A stretch of DNA of 64,000 nucleotides from Apostichopus japonicus. Its lineage: Eukaryota > Echinodermata > Holothuroidea > Aspidochirotida > Stichopodidae. This document shows positions 12,001 to 22,400 of the stretch, piece by piece. A model generated the notes under the pieces. The model was given only the letters and a program-made list of their open reading frames with translations. It was not told the DNA's origin and made no database searches. Each line of letters begins with the position of its first letter. Within the stretch, counting starts at the first letter, position 1. The stretch lies in assembly GCF_037975245.1 (NCBI RefSeq), contig NC_092577.1, forward strand, positions 37,068,898-37,132,897. The letters are read 5' to 3'. Made by a program: the position numbers and the translations under genes.

Positions 12001-13518
12001 AAGATTATATGGCCAATAAACTGCAAGATGGCAACTATATGTATGGTAGCATATGGTAACTTTGTGTGTCCCTCAAATTTCCATATATCTATCTATATAT
12101 ATTTGTTGCATGTTCTATGACAAATGAATAATAAAATATTATAGATCAACACACCAGAAAATTCCACATCTCTACCAGTTTTGTAGTATTAGGATTGATC
12201 AGGGGAAAGTATGAATCAAACCTTGGACCTTTGAGTCTGTAGTAAAATTTTATATATATATATTCATATTCATATATATTTGGCTGAAGAAAGCTGAACA
12301 GTAAACGGACAGCTTCTGATATGTGCATTGTGTCATCCGTCGTTATGTTGTTGAGTTTCACTTTCCATTTTACACAAGATTCTGCATTTGCTGAGTTTGA
12401 AATCAAATTGTAAGCATTATTTTGTACAATATTTAAATATAATTGCTTTTCATGTTAGTTAACATTTGCAGAATATCCTGGTAGGATCCCAACTCCAGAC
12501 CCCCTCAACCTTTACTTATATACCTACAAAGGCTATTGCAGTAGATTATAGCAGTCTGTTAGCAGTTGTTTCTCTCTTAGTCACAATGTCAACAATTTAA
12601 AGCACTTGCTAATACAACATTAACTGTTTATGCTGCTAACTGTAAAATCTTGAGGTTTGTTGGAACTGCTTCGGAGATTTTCAATAACCTGATACTTGTC
12701 ATTTTGTTATTTTAGCTGTATTATTTATTTTATATTAAATCACATTGAATTATCAGTTTCCCAGCAAACTCTGATAAATTGACAAAATTTGATTGGATTT
12801 TCCATTGATGATGTTTCCACTCTGTCACGTTTTCCTTTCCTTTTGCAGTTCTTCTCAAACATTGGAGTTCATGGAGTTTTAAAGCCTCATGAATTATTCA
12901 ACAGAGTAACAAAATTGGATTTGAAACCTGGAGACCACCAAGAATTTTTGGCACAGGTCAGCATCGTCTTTGATTATTTCCCTTTAAAGAAACTGTTGAA
13001 TTTATTTGCCAATGTCTGGCAAATTTTCACTCATTCATTAATCTGAGACCCCACAAAGAGTTCATCATCAAACTGTTGTTCTTTGAAGTGTGAAGTTTTT
13101 CTATTGTTTCCATACCTTAATTTCTATGTTATAGACAATGCTATCAGGTGAGGTATTTGCATTTTTCTAAGCATTCTGCTCGAATCATCCATTCACGACC
13201 GTATATTTGGACAATGCTATGAGGATGTGGTATTTAAATTTTTCGAAGCATTGTGCTTGAACCACCCATTCATGACCTTATGAACCATTCATGACCTTAT
13301 GACCTCATGAACCATTCATGACCTCACATTTTCTTTTCACGCAGATCGAATCTCTTCAGAAGTTTGCTGATGATGAGAAGCAAGGAAAGGATGTAGACAA
13401 TTTTGCTTTTGACTATTTCTTTGAACAGACAAGAGCAGAACAAGAAGTGAACGAAAGGTCTGCAAGAAAGAAGCAATCAGCAGACCAAACAGAGCGGGAA
13501 CATTTAGAAGGGGATTGA
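3077..13518 (+). CDS. RIOK3: Serine/threonine-protein kinase RIO3, 11 coding exons
   Basis: Exons: 3077-3255, 3715-3875, 4658-4747, 5836-5963, 6296-6439, 8100-8227, 10008-10190, 10926-11085, 11768-11938, 12849-12956, 13345-13518. All joins are GT-AG and keep frame, giving 541 aa (human RIOK3 is 519). The N-terminal part is low in conservation but retains the block [20 protein letters not shown]. The RIO kinase domain has the glycine loop ISTGKEA (about 262-268), the ATP-binding lysine in [16 protein letters not shown] (Lys 290), the catalytic loop HADLSEYN (404-411) and the metal-binding IDVSQ (about 422-426). RIOK3 acts on late pre-40S particles and also has signalling roles in vertebrates (family knowledge). 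The start was chosen because it aligns with the vertebrate N terminus. Intron 5 holds two minisatellites; the exon 7 donor and the stop region are locally duplicated. Confidence 0.96.
3555..3620 (-). ncRNA. Degenerate hammerhead-ribozyme-like motif, diverged copy
   Basis: On the minus strand the order is AGCCTCTTAAGAAGATCC, loop, a broken stem partner (CTATC in place of GGATC), GAAACGTCAGG. This is a mutated copy of the motif at 25380-25443 and 54687-54745 and is followed by the same AACTTACTTTTACAC tail. Stem II is broken here, so activity is unlikely. Confidence 0.4.
4826..5402 (+). repeat. Tandem repeat, about 4 units of ~150 bp in RIOK3 intron 3
   Basis: Each unit starts with TTGTAAACACGATATCTCAA and continues through a CACATTGAGTACAAGAAGCC block to GGTCATTTGGGGTNACCA. 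Units drift by about 10-20 percent. Same family as at 1-400. Confidence 0.85.
6590..7165 (+). repeat. 32-bp minisatellite, about 18 units, RIOK3 intron 5
   Basis: The unit contains GAGTACAGGTAACTATGGCA and GAATACTAATAT; the spacing between successive GAATAC words is 32 bases. Every unit carries CAG/GTAACT on the sense strand, one mismatch from the metazoan 5' splice-site consensus. Confidence 0.95.
7166..8010 (+). repeat. Imperfect 45-48 bp G-rich minisatellite, RIOK3 intron 5
   Basis: Units alternate the words GGTTATGGTAGGTGGG, TATGGTAAGCGGACATAG and TGTGGTGAGC or GTTAACG. At least eight units carry GGTAAGTGG, a strong 5' splice-site match on the sense strand. The opposite strand happens to be open for about 276 codons because the repeats lack stops; this is not a gene. 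A foreign insert at about 7250-7375 interrupts the array. Confidence 0.9.
7255..7375 (+). mobile_element. SINE/LINE-type 3' tail inside the minisatellite
   Basis: The segment ends ACAGCACTTCAAGATTTTTG, GAGGCGCTTTATAAGTA and then (TTA)n. A GCGCTTTATAA-(TTA)n ending is typical of many animal non-LTR elements and their SINEs. It splits the G-rich array, so it inserted after the array had formed. Confidence 0.5.
8578..9240 (+). repeat. Dispersed repeat beginning with a palindromic hairpin
   Basis: At 8586-8613 there is a nearly perfect palindrome, AGCTCATACC-AGCATGCT-GGTGTGAGCT. It is followed by a (TATCACTC)n stretch and diverged blocks of the type GAAACTTGGACACAAGGA and GGGGTCAAAGGTCA. This arrangement is common in interspersed repeats of marine invertebrates. 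Lies in RIOK3 intron 6. Confidence 0.6.
10170..10345 (+). repeat. 87-bp tandem duplication of the RIOK3 exon 7 donor
   Basis: The exon end ATAATTTGAACAG with donor GTGAGAAACCTGCATC (donor at 10191) recurs 87 bases downstream as ATAATCTGAACAG plus the same donor (10278). Flanking words ACTACAGTCTATGAT also recur. Use of the second donor would place an immediate in-frame TGA after the exon, so the upstream donor is the coding one. Confidence 0.9.
11322..11555 (+). mobile_element. tRNA-derived SINE, near full length
   Basis: The head has TGTTAGCTCAGTGGTTAACG (A box) and GGTCCCAGTTCGAGTCACTC (B box). The body includes ATGGACGTTAAAT, GACTGACTTCGGTCAGCTTG and GGGAGTTCCTGCTTGCAGTA, and the tail is a short CATA run. 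Located in RIOK3 intron 8. Confidence 0.85.
13130..13335 (+). repeat. Local duplications just before RIOK3 exon 11
   Basis: The words GACAATGCTAT, GGTATTT and TTCNAAGCATT recur once about 75 bases apart, then ACCATTCATGACCT recurs several times up to the acceptor CACGCAG at 13344. Confidence 0.7.
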
Positions 13519-13587
13519 TTATGTATCCCATCATGCATCACTGTATTTAGAAGGGGATTGATTATGTATCCCATCATGCATCAAATG
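13502..13587 (+). repeat. 43-bp tandem duplication over the RIOK3 stop codon
   Basis: ATTTAGAAGGGGATTGATTA with its downstream 20 bases occurs at 13502 and again at 13545. The first copy codes for the last residues and carries the TGA; the second is untranslated. Confidence 0.9.
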
Positions 13588-13762
13588 AATCAAGTGCTGG
13601 TTCCTTTCTGGTTACAGGTACTCAGGCCTGTCTCTTGAAGAAGAAGGCACAGACAATGCCCCTCTGAAATGTTAGGAATTAAGTGGTTACTAACCAGCTT
13701 TCAGACGACTACATGATCAGCATCTGTAAATTACGTAGTAAACCCCATTCATAAATTCTGGT

Positions 13763-13768
13763 AATAAA
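13763..13768 (+). terminator. Polyadenylation signal candidate for RIOK3
   Basis: AATAAA lies about 245 bases after the RIOK3 stop. Other candidates further downstream are possible. Confidence 0.45.
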
Positions 13769-16028
13769 ATTAAAATGTTGTAATGTCAAAGGTCATTTGC
13801 ATGTCATTAATAGCTTAATGAATACTTCACAAAGTGGTGGAAAGAACAACTTATGGCAAACCTAGGACTATTATGTTTACCCAAAGTTGTTGGACATAAC
13901 AAATTACCATACTGTGTTCTAAAATCTTTTATCCTCATTATGAAATAAGATTAGTATGTATATCATAGTTTTATTCTGTTGACAAACCATTATGGTGTCA
14001 TTGTAGTAAATAGGGACACAAACTCAGCAAGAAAATATTTGTAGGCATTTGAAATGGTATATTCCAATACTATTGTTGTTTGCACTAAATATGTCATATT
14101 ACATCACTTGTGATAGTGTAACAAATTAACCAGAACATGATGTCCGAATGTTCACTCAACAGTCTCAATCACAATTGGGTATAAGTTATCTTGGGTTATC
14201 TGTTCTGTAAATGTCCAGCTGGAACGATGGCTTGTGGCTTGTTTTAACGATATCCTCATAAAGTGTCAGTGCTGTTATATAGTGCACTGTGTTTTATTGG
14301 CTCTTTAAACTCGATGGATTGACTTAGTTGTGCCATCTTCTTGACAAAGGGAAATCATTTCTCATGCCAAATCTCTTTTCTTTTTACAGTTTTAAATGTT
14401 TGAAACTAGCCTACAATTTAGTATAATATCGTTGTTCTACAAATAATACTTTACCTGTGATACTGTTTCCAGGCTCGTTCATAGAAAGAAGAGACATTTA
14501 GGATATATTAGGAAAAGTATTCGGTCTCTTAAAATAGATGACCATATAAATGAAGTAAGTATTACTGGATTGAATTGTATTTGAAATTAGAATTTAGTAC
14601 TTTGTAAGGCTTGAAATGAGAGAATAAAAGATTAGTACATTTTAAGGCTTGAAAAGAAAGAATGAAAGATTAAACATAAGTGACATAAATTGTACTTCTT
14701 GTTTGTTTTATTTACACAATTTTTGTACATCTTTACTTTAACTAATTGCAAAATGGAACTAGTTGCTGAGTGTAACTAATGCTTACCCAGTCCCTATCAG
14801 TGTTCAGCCCAAACCACTTTTCAGAAGTTTATAATACCGAATCATATCAGTAAACATTGGTTGCTATGGAGACACCTAATGAGTTAAAGATGATTATTAG
14901 TAATTGCAAAATAGAACTACCTGCTGAATGTAACTAATGCTTACCCAGTCACTATCACTGATCAGCCCAAAACACTTTTAAGGAGTTTATAATACCCAAT
15001 CATGTCAGTAAATATTGGTTGCTATGGAGACACCTAATGAGTTTAAGATGATTATTACTCCTATAGGGAAAGCATTTCTTATCTGTATATATCTTTAACT
15101 TTGTCCATTCCCTATTCTTCCTTGACCCCCCCAACTCCCCCCCCCCTTAGAAAAATATCCTAAGTAAAAACCCTCCATCACTTGGCAATGACCACCACTT
15201 CTCTCCCCTTGGTAAAATCCTACCCTCTTCTTTCATAAAAAAAACCACATTCCCTCCCCTTTGTGAACAAAAATCCCCATCTCCTTCCCTCAATTCCTTT
15301 ACCCCTTTCCAAAATCAGGTAAATAGTATTTTAGCCACAGGTATTGATTTGTGACTAATGCATGTCATGAGCGTCACTGTAATCACTATCAAAATGGCTG
15401 TATGTGATGGCGCCATTGTACCTTCACACTCTATAACAGCAGCTGGTTTTTTGCCATCACTTCAACTTCAGCTGACCACACAAGGCCAGCAGTAGGAGAC
15501 ACTTGAGCTGACCACACAAGGCCAACAGTAGGGGATGCTTCAGCTGACCATAATGCCAGCAGTAGGAGACACTTGAGCTGTCCACGCAAGGCCAACAGTA
15601 GGAGACCTGGCACTGCTCATCATACTCCACCTTCAGTACATGGAAAATCATGGAGGAAAGTACCACAGTTTGCCTGTGCTTGAAGACTACTGATCAAGAT
15701 CAAGAACTGATCAAGATATTGCCACCTTTAAGTCATGTTGCCCCCATAGCCACAAATGGACAGCATTTAACATCCCAGGCCACAGCATTGGGCCCCAATA
15801 GCCACAAATGGACAGCACTTAACATCCCAGGCCACAGCATTAGGCCCCAATAGCCACAAATGGACAGCATTTAACATCCCAGGACATTGGGTGTACTAAA
15901 AGCAATGTCTCAGAGACCAATGCTACAGCCCTTCCTAGATGGTGCAGTCCAAAGCAGGCTCAGTTTGTAACTTGAAAGTCAAGTATGGGATTTCTATCAC
16001 GATTGAGGTTTAGCAACCAAAAGAATGC
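13769..16028. other. Convergent intergenic region between RIOK3 and SNRNP40
   Basis: No coding exon is supported. Contents: a ~175-bp tandem duplication at 14745-15058 (each copy with GCTTACCCAGTC and GGTTGCTATGGAGACACCTA); about four ~42-bp units at 15465-15610 built on CAGCTGACCACACAAGGCCA; and three ~58-bp units at 15738-15885 with TAGCCACAAATGGACAGCA. The 3' UTRs of both genes end here. TTTATT at 14707-14712 is one possible minus-strand polyadenylation signal for SNRNP40. Confidence 0.6.
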
Positions 16029-16402
16029 TTGCACAATCATTGATGCTTGACAGGTAGCTACTGAACTGATGCTTGACAGCCATTGACCGGTAGCTACTGA
16101 ACTGATGCTTGACAGCCCTTGACAGGTAGCTACTGAACTGATGCTTGAATCCCTTGACAGGTAGCTACTGAACTGATGCTTGAATCCCTTGACAGGTAGC
16201 TACTGAACAGATGCTTGAATCCCTTGACAGGTAGCTACTGAACAGATGCTTGAATCCCTTGACAGGTAGCTACTGAACTGATGCTTGACAGGTAGCTATT
16301 GAACTGATGCTTGAATCCCTTGACAGGTAGCTACTGAACAGATGCTTGAATCCCTTGACAGGTAGCTACTGAACTGATGCTTGACAGGTAGCTACTGAAA
16401 TC
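16029..16402 (-). repeat. 35-bp minisatellite in the SNRNP40 3' flank or 3' UTR
   Basis: About ten units, read on the plus strand as CTTGACAGGTAGCTACTGAA plus CTGATGCTTGAATCC, some shortened. It begins 27 bases beyond the SNRNP40 stop codon, so it is probably transcribed in the 3' UTR. Confidence 0.9.
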
Positions 16403-16428
16403 AATGGCATCTCACCTATATCTTCTTT

Positions 16429-19400
16429 CTATGCGATCTCGCCGAGATAAATCTGCTTATCACTGGACCCTGATACAACTGCAGGTGAAACAATGGAACA
16501 GAATTAATTACATCACAGGTACTTCAAGAAACGAAAAGAACAAGAAAAGTATCCATGGACTGTTCTTACACATGTTTAGAAACAATTCCGGCTCAGTACT
16601 GTAAACAGACTAAATATGTAAAAATATTTGTGATTATTTTCATGCTGGTTATTCATTTCTTTACAGAGAAATAGTTTGACTGTACTTACTAATGGGAGTA
16701 ATGGATTCCGTTGGGTGTAAACTGTGTTACAATTATTGTACTGGGAGCGTCCTGGTTTGACTGTACTTACTAATGGGTTCCGTTGTGTGTATACTGTGTT
16801 ACATTTATTGTACTGGGAGCGTCCTGGTTGGACTGTACTTACTAATGGGTTCTGTTGGGTGTAAACTGTGTTTCATTTATTGTACTGGGAGAGTCCTGGT
16901 TTGACTGTACTTACAAATGGGTTCCGTTGGGTGTAAACTGTGTTACATTTATTGTACTGGGAGAGTCCTGGTTTGACTATATTTACTAATGGGTTCCGTT
17001 GGGTGTAAACTGTGTTACATTTATTGTGTTGGGAGCGTCCTGGTTTGACTGTACTTACTAATGGGTTCCGTTGGGTGTAAACTGTGTAACATTTATTGTA
17101 CTGGGAGCGTCCTGGTTGGACTACTTACTAATTGGTTCCGTTGGGTGTAAACTGTGTTACATTATTGTACTGGGAGCGTCCTGGTTGGACTGTACTTACT
17201 AATGGGTTCCGTTGGGTGTAAACTGTGTTACATTTATTGTACTGGGAGCGTCCTGGTTTGACTGTACTTACTAATGGGTTCCGTAGGGTGTAAACTGTGT
17301 TAAATGATTGTACTTGGAGCGTCCTGGTTGGACTGTACTTACTAATGGGTTCCGTTGGGTGTAAACTGTGTTACATTTATTGTACTGGGAGAGTCCTGGT
17401 TTGACTGTACTTACAAATGGGTTCCGTTGGGTGTAAACTGTGTTACATTTATTGTGTTGGGAGCGTCCTGGTTTGACTGTACTTACTAATGGGTTCCGTT
17501 GGGTGTAAACTGTGTTACATTTGTTGTACTGGGAGAGTCCTGGTTTGACTATATTTTTTAATGGGTTCCGTTGGGTGTAAACTGTGTTACATTTATTGTA
17601 CTGGCAGCATCCTGATTTGACTGTATTTACTAATGGGTTCCGTTGGGTGTAAACTGTGTTACAATTATTGTACTGGGAGCGTCCTGGTTGGACTGTACTT
17701 ACTAATGGGTTCCGTTGGGTGTAAACTGTGTTACATTTATTGTACTGGGAGAGTCCTGGTTTGACTGTACTTACTAATGGGTTCCGTTGGGTGTAAACTG
17801 TGTTACATTTATCGTACAGGGAGAGTCCTGGTTTGACTGTATTTACTAATGGGTTCCGTTGTGTGTAAACTGTGTTACATTTATTGTACTGGGAGCATCC
17901 TGGTTGGACTGTACTTACTAATGGGTTCCGTTGGGTGTAAACTGTGTTACATTTATCGTACAGGGAGAGTCCTGGTTTGACTGTATTTACTAATGGGTTC
18001 CGTTGTGTGTAAACTGTGTTACATTTATTGTACTGGGAGCATCCTGGTTGGACTGTACTTACTAATGGGTTCCGTTGGGTGTAAACTGTGTTACATTTAT
18101 CGTACAGGGAGAGTCCTGGTTTGACTGTATTTACTAATGGGTTCCGTTGTGTGTAAACTGTGTTACATTTATTGTACTGGGAGCATCCTGGTTGGACTGT
18201 ACTTACTAATGGGTTCCGTTGGGTGTAAACTGTGTTACATTTATTGTGTTGGGAGTGTCCTGGTTTGACTGTACTTACTAATGGGTTCCGTTGGGTGTAA
18301 ACTGTGTTACATTTGTTGTACTGGGAGAGTCCTGGTTTGACTATATTTTTTAATGGGTTCCGTTGGGTGTAAACTGTGTTACATTTATTGTACTGGCAGC
18401 ATCCTGATTTGACTGTATTTACTAATGGGTTCCGTTGGGTGTAAACTGTGTTACATTTATTGTGTTGGGAGCATCTTGGTTTGACTGTACTTACTTATGG
18501 GTTCCGTTGGGTGGAAATCAACGTCATTGACTGACCCAGAGTGGCCAGGTAGTTTGTACAAGAGTCTTCTTGAAGTGGTATCCCAAACATACACAAACCT
18601 ATCTGCGGATCCAGCAGACACTTTACTGCCGTCTGGAGACCAGGCACATCTTAATAAATTCTGAAAGATAAATAAATGACTTAATTAATAAATCATAAAC
18701 TAAATGAGTGACACACCAAATGACACAGAAAGACCAATGGTAAAATCCTTCAGCAACTGTCCAAGATACACTAACATTGCTATTATACTTGTAATCAAAC
18801 AAGGACTAACATTGCTATTGTACTTGTAATCAAACAAGGACTAACATTGCTATTATATTTGTAATCAAACAAGGACTAACATTGCTATTATACTTGTAAT
18901 CAAACAAGGACTAACATTGCTATTATACTTGTAATCAAACAAGGACTAACATTGCTATTATACTTGTAATCAAACAAGGACTAACATTGCTATTATACTT
19001 GTAATCAAACAAGGACTAACATTGCTATTATACTTGTAATCAAACAAGGACTAACATTGCTATTATACTTGTAATCAAACAAGGACTAACATTGCTATTA
19101 TACTTGGAATGAAACAAGGACTAACATTGCTATAATACTTGTAATCAAACAAGGACTAACATTGCTATTATACTTGTAATCAAACAAGGACTAACATTGC
19201 TATTATACTTGTAATCAAACAAGGACTAACATTGCTATTATACTTGTAATCAAACAAGGACTAACATTGCTATTATACTTGTAATCAAACAAGGACTAAC
19301 ATTGCTATTATACTTGTAATCAAACAAGGACTAACATTGCTATTATACTTGGAATGAAACAAGGACTAACATTGCTATAATACTTGTAATCAAACAAGGA

Positions 19401-22400
19401 CTAACATTGCTATTATACTTGTAATCAAACAAGGACTAACATTGCTATTATACTTGTAATCAAACAAGGACTAACATTGCTATTATACTTGTAATCAAAC
19501 AAGGACTAACATTGCTATTATACTTGTAATCAAACAAGGACTAACATTGCTATAATACTTGTAATCAAACAAGGACTAACATTGCTATTATACTTGTAAT
19601 CAAACAAGGACTAACATTGCTATTATACTTGGAATGAAACAAGGACTAACATTGCTATTATACTTGTTATGAAACAAGGACTAACGTTGCTATTATATTT
19701 GTAATTAAACAAGGACTAACATTGCTATTATACTTGTAATCAAACAAGGACTAACATTGCTATTATACTTGTAATGACACAAGGACTAACATTGTTATTA
19801 TACTTGTAATCAAACAAGGACTAACATTGTTATTACACTTGTAACAAACAAGGACTAACATTGCTATTATACTTGTAATCAAACAAGGACTAACATTGCT
19901 ATTATACTTGTAATCAAACAAGGACTAACATTGCTATTATACTTGTAATCAAACAAGGACTAACATTGCTATTATACTTGTAATCAAACAAGGACTAACA
20001 TTGCTATGATACTTGTAATCAAACAAGGACTAACATTGCTATTATACTTGTAATCAAACAAGGACTAACATTGCTATGATACTTGTAATCAAACAAGGAC
20101 TAACATTGCTATTATACTTGTAATCAAACAAGGACTAACATTGCTATTATGCTTGTAATCAAACAAGGACTAACATTGCTATTATACTTGTAATCAAACA
20201 AGGACTAACATTGCTATTATACTTGTAATCAAACAAGGACTAACATTGCTATTATACTTGTAATGAAACAAGGACTAACATTGCTATAATACTCAGCGAC
20301 GTAGCCAGGAATTTGAAAGGGGGGAGCACTTTTTGCATTTGATATGGGGGAGGGGTCTAAGGGGAGGGGATAATCAAACAAGGACTAAGTCTACGGGGCA
20401 CCAAAAGGACACACAGTTATTGTTGTTCCTTTGAAATGACAGTTTGACAGAAATAAGGCAGTTTGGTAAGATTGTACACAATGTACAGTATTTATCATAT
20501 TATTATGCGATCTGGATATTTACCTTCTCAAAGTTATGTGTATGACCTTGAATCAACTTTACACATCTCTCAGCCGGAGCAAATGGTCTGATGTCCCATA
20601 TACGCACTGTATAAGAACAAATGTTTCTTTTGATGAAAGAGTGAACAAACTTATGGGAAACATTTTGTTAATTTTGCTGAAATTCCAACGAAAGAATGAA
20701 AGAGATTATGGGATTTACGTGTGATTACAGTGATTACTAAGAGCATGAGAGGCTTGCCTGAAAAGAAAATGAGAAGGAATGTGTTTTCTCTCCATGAATT
20801 TCAAGATTTCTTTATCTGTTGTCAGAGAATATTTGCAAGCTACAAGATTCAAGGCGTCATAACCAGAACAAGCTACCACCTAAACGAGCACTGGCTGATA
20901 ACAGCAAATAAATATATGAACTGGGCAAACTGGTTGTCCCTGGACAATCAGGTCTAATGCAACTGGGCAAACTGGTTGTCCCTGGACAATCAGGTCTAAT
21001 GCAACTGGGCAAACTGGTTGTCCCTGGACAATCAGATCTAATGCAACTGGGCAAACTGGTTGTCCCTGGACAATCAGGTCTAATGCAACTGAGCAAACTG
21101 GTTGTCCCTGGACAATCAGGTCTAATGCAACTGGGCAAACTGGTTGTCCCTGGACAATCAGGTCTAATGCAACTGGGCAAACTGGTTGTCCCTGGACAAT
21201 CAGGTCTAATGCAACTGGGCAAACTGGTTGTCCCTGGACAATCAGGTCTAATGCAACTGGGCAAACTGGTTGTCCCTGGACAATCAGGTCTAATGCAACT
21301 GGGCAAACTGGTTGTCCCTGGACAATCAGGTCTAATGCAACTGGGCAAACTGGTTGTCCCTGGACAATTAGGTCTTACTTTCTGGTTATAATCTAAACAG
21401 CAAATTCCATATAGAATCTCACCTGTGTTATCCATAGAATTTGACATAACGTATGAGCCATCAGGACTAAGAGTGAGACCTGTTATGGAATCCATGTGAC
21501 CTGTCATCTTATACAGAACATCATTCTTTCTCATGTCCCATATCTACATAGACAAATAAACAGACAGACAGATAGATGAAAACGATTATGATAGACCTAT
21601 ATGCAGCGATGGTATGCTACAAGAAAACAATGGTACTTTCAAACTTGCTAAAAACCCACTAAAATATATCAATTTACATTCTTTTACATTTATCCAATAT
21701 TCTTCCCAACTTTCATAAACTTTATTAACTGAATCAATATGCAAATATTTATGAATATATTAGAATACCAATCTATGACATCCAACATCATATCACCTTG
21801 GCAAACTTTTCATACATTGTAAAAATCTCATTTAAGAATGTGAACATCCTGATTAGCAATGAGACCTTGATTCATGACCCTCTTATTTTCAAAAGCAAAG
21901 TGGTACAAGCCACCTCGACTGATAGCTGCAGCTCTTAATATCCTGTCACACATAGACTATACAGCTGAGAGAGTGATCAAAAGCACCTTGATTTATGAAC
22001 CTCTAATGTTCACAGGGTCATTATCAACAACAAAAAAAGAAAGGAAAATGGTGCAGAAAAGCCATCTGGACTGATAGCTGCAGCTCTTAACAGCCTGCAA
22101 AACATAGACTTTATGTTTACAGCTGATATATTTAATTTGGACTGATAGCTGCAGCTCTTACCAGCCTCAAACATAGACTTTATGTTTACAGCTGATATAT
22201 TTAATCTGGACTGATAGCTGCAGCTCTTACCTGCCTGTCAAGCATAGACTTTATGTTTATGTCCAAATATGGACCATATTATTAGAGTCGTTATTTATTC
22301 TGTTGAGAAGGGGAATCTGGTTATATTCCTTTGGTCATGAGAAATGAACGAACGTGGCAGAGACAAAATATGAATAAAATAGCCACTCACTTTAATGGTG

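Noticed and set aside
12245-12290. AT-rich promoter-like stretch in RIOK3 intron 9
   Set aside because: It is a simple TATA microsatellite with no other promoter sign.
18770-20293. CRISPR-like regular repeats
   Set aside because: Units are contiguous with no unique spacers and lie in an intron of an animal gene.
20957-21391. 144-codon plus-strand frame of LGKLVVPGQSGLMQ repeats
   Set aside because: It only reflects a 42-bp tandem repeat in a SNRNP40 intron with no start context or non-repeat part.
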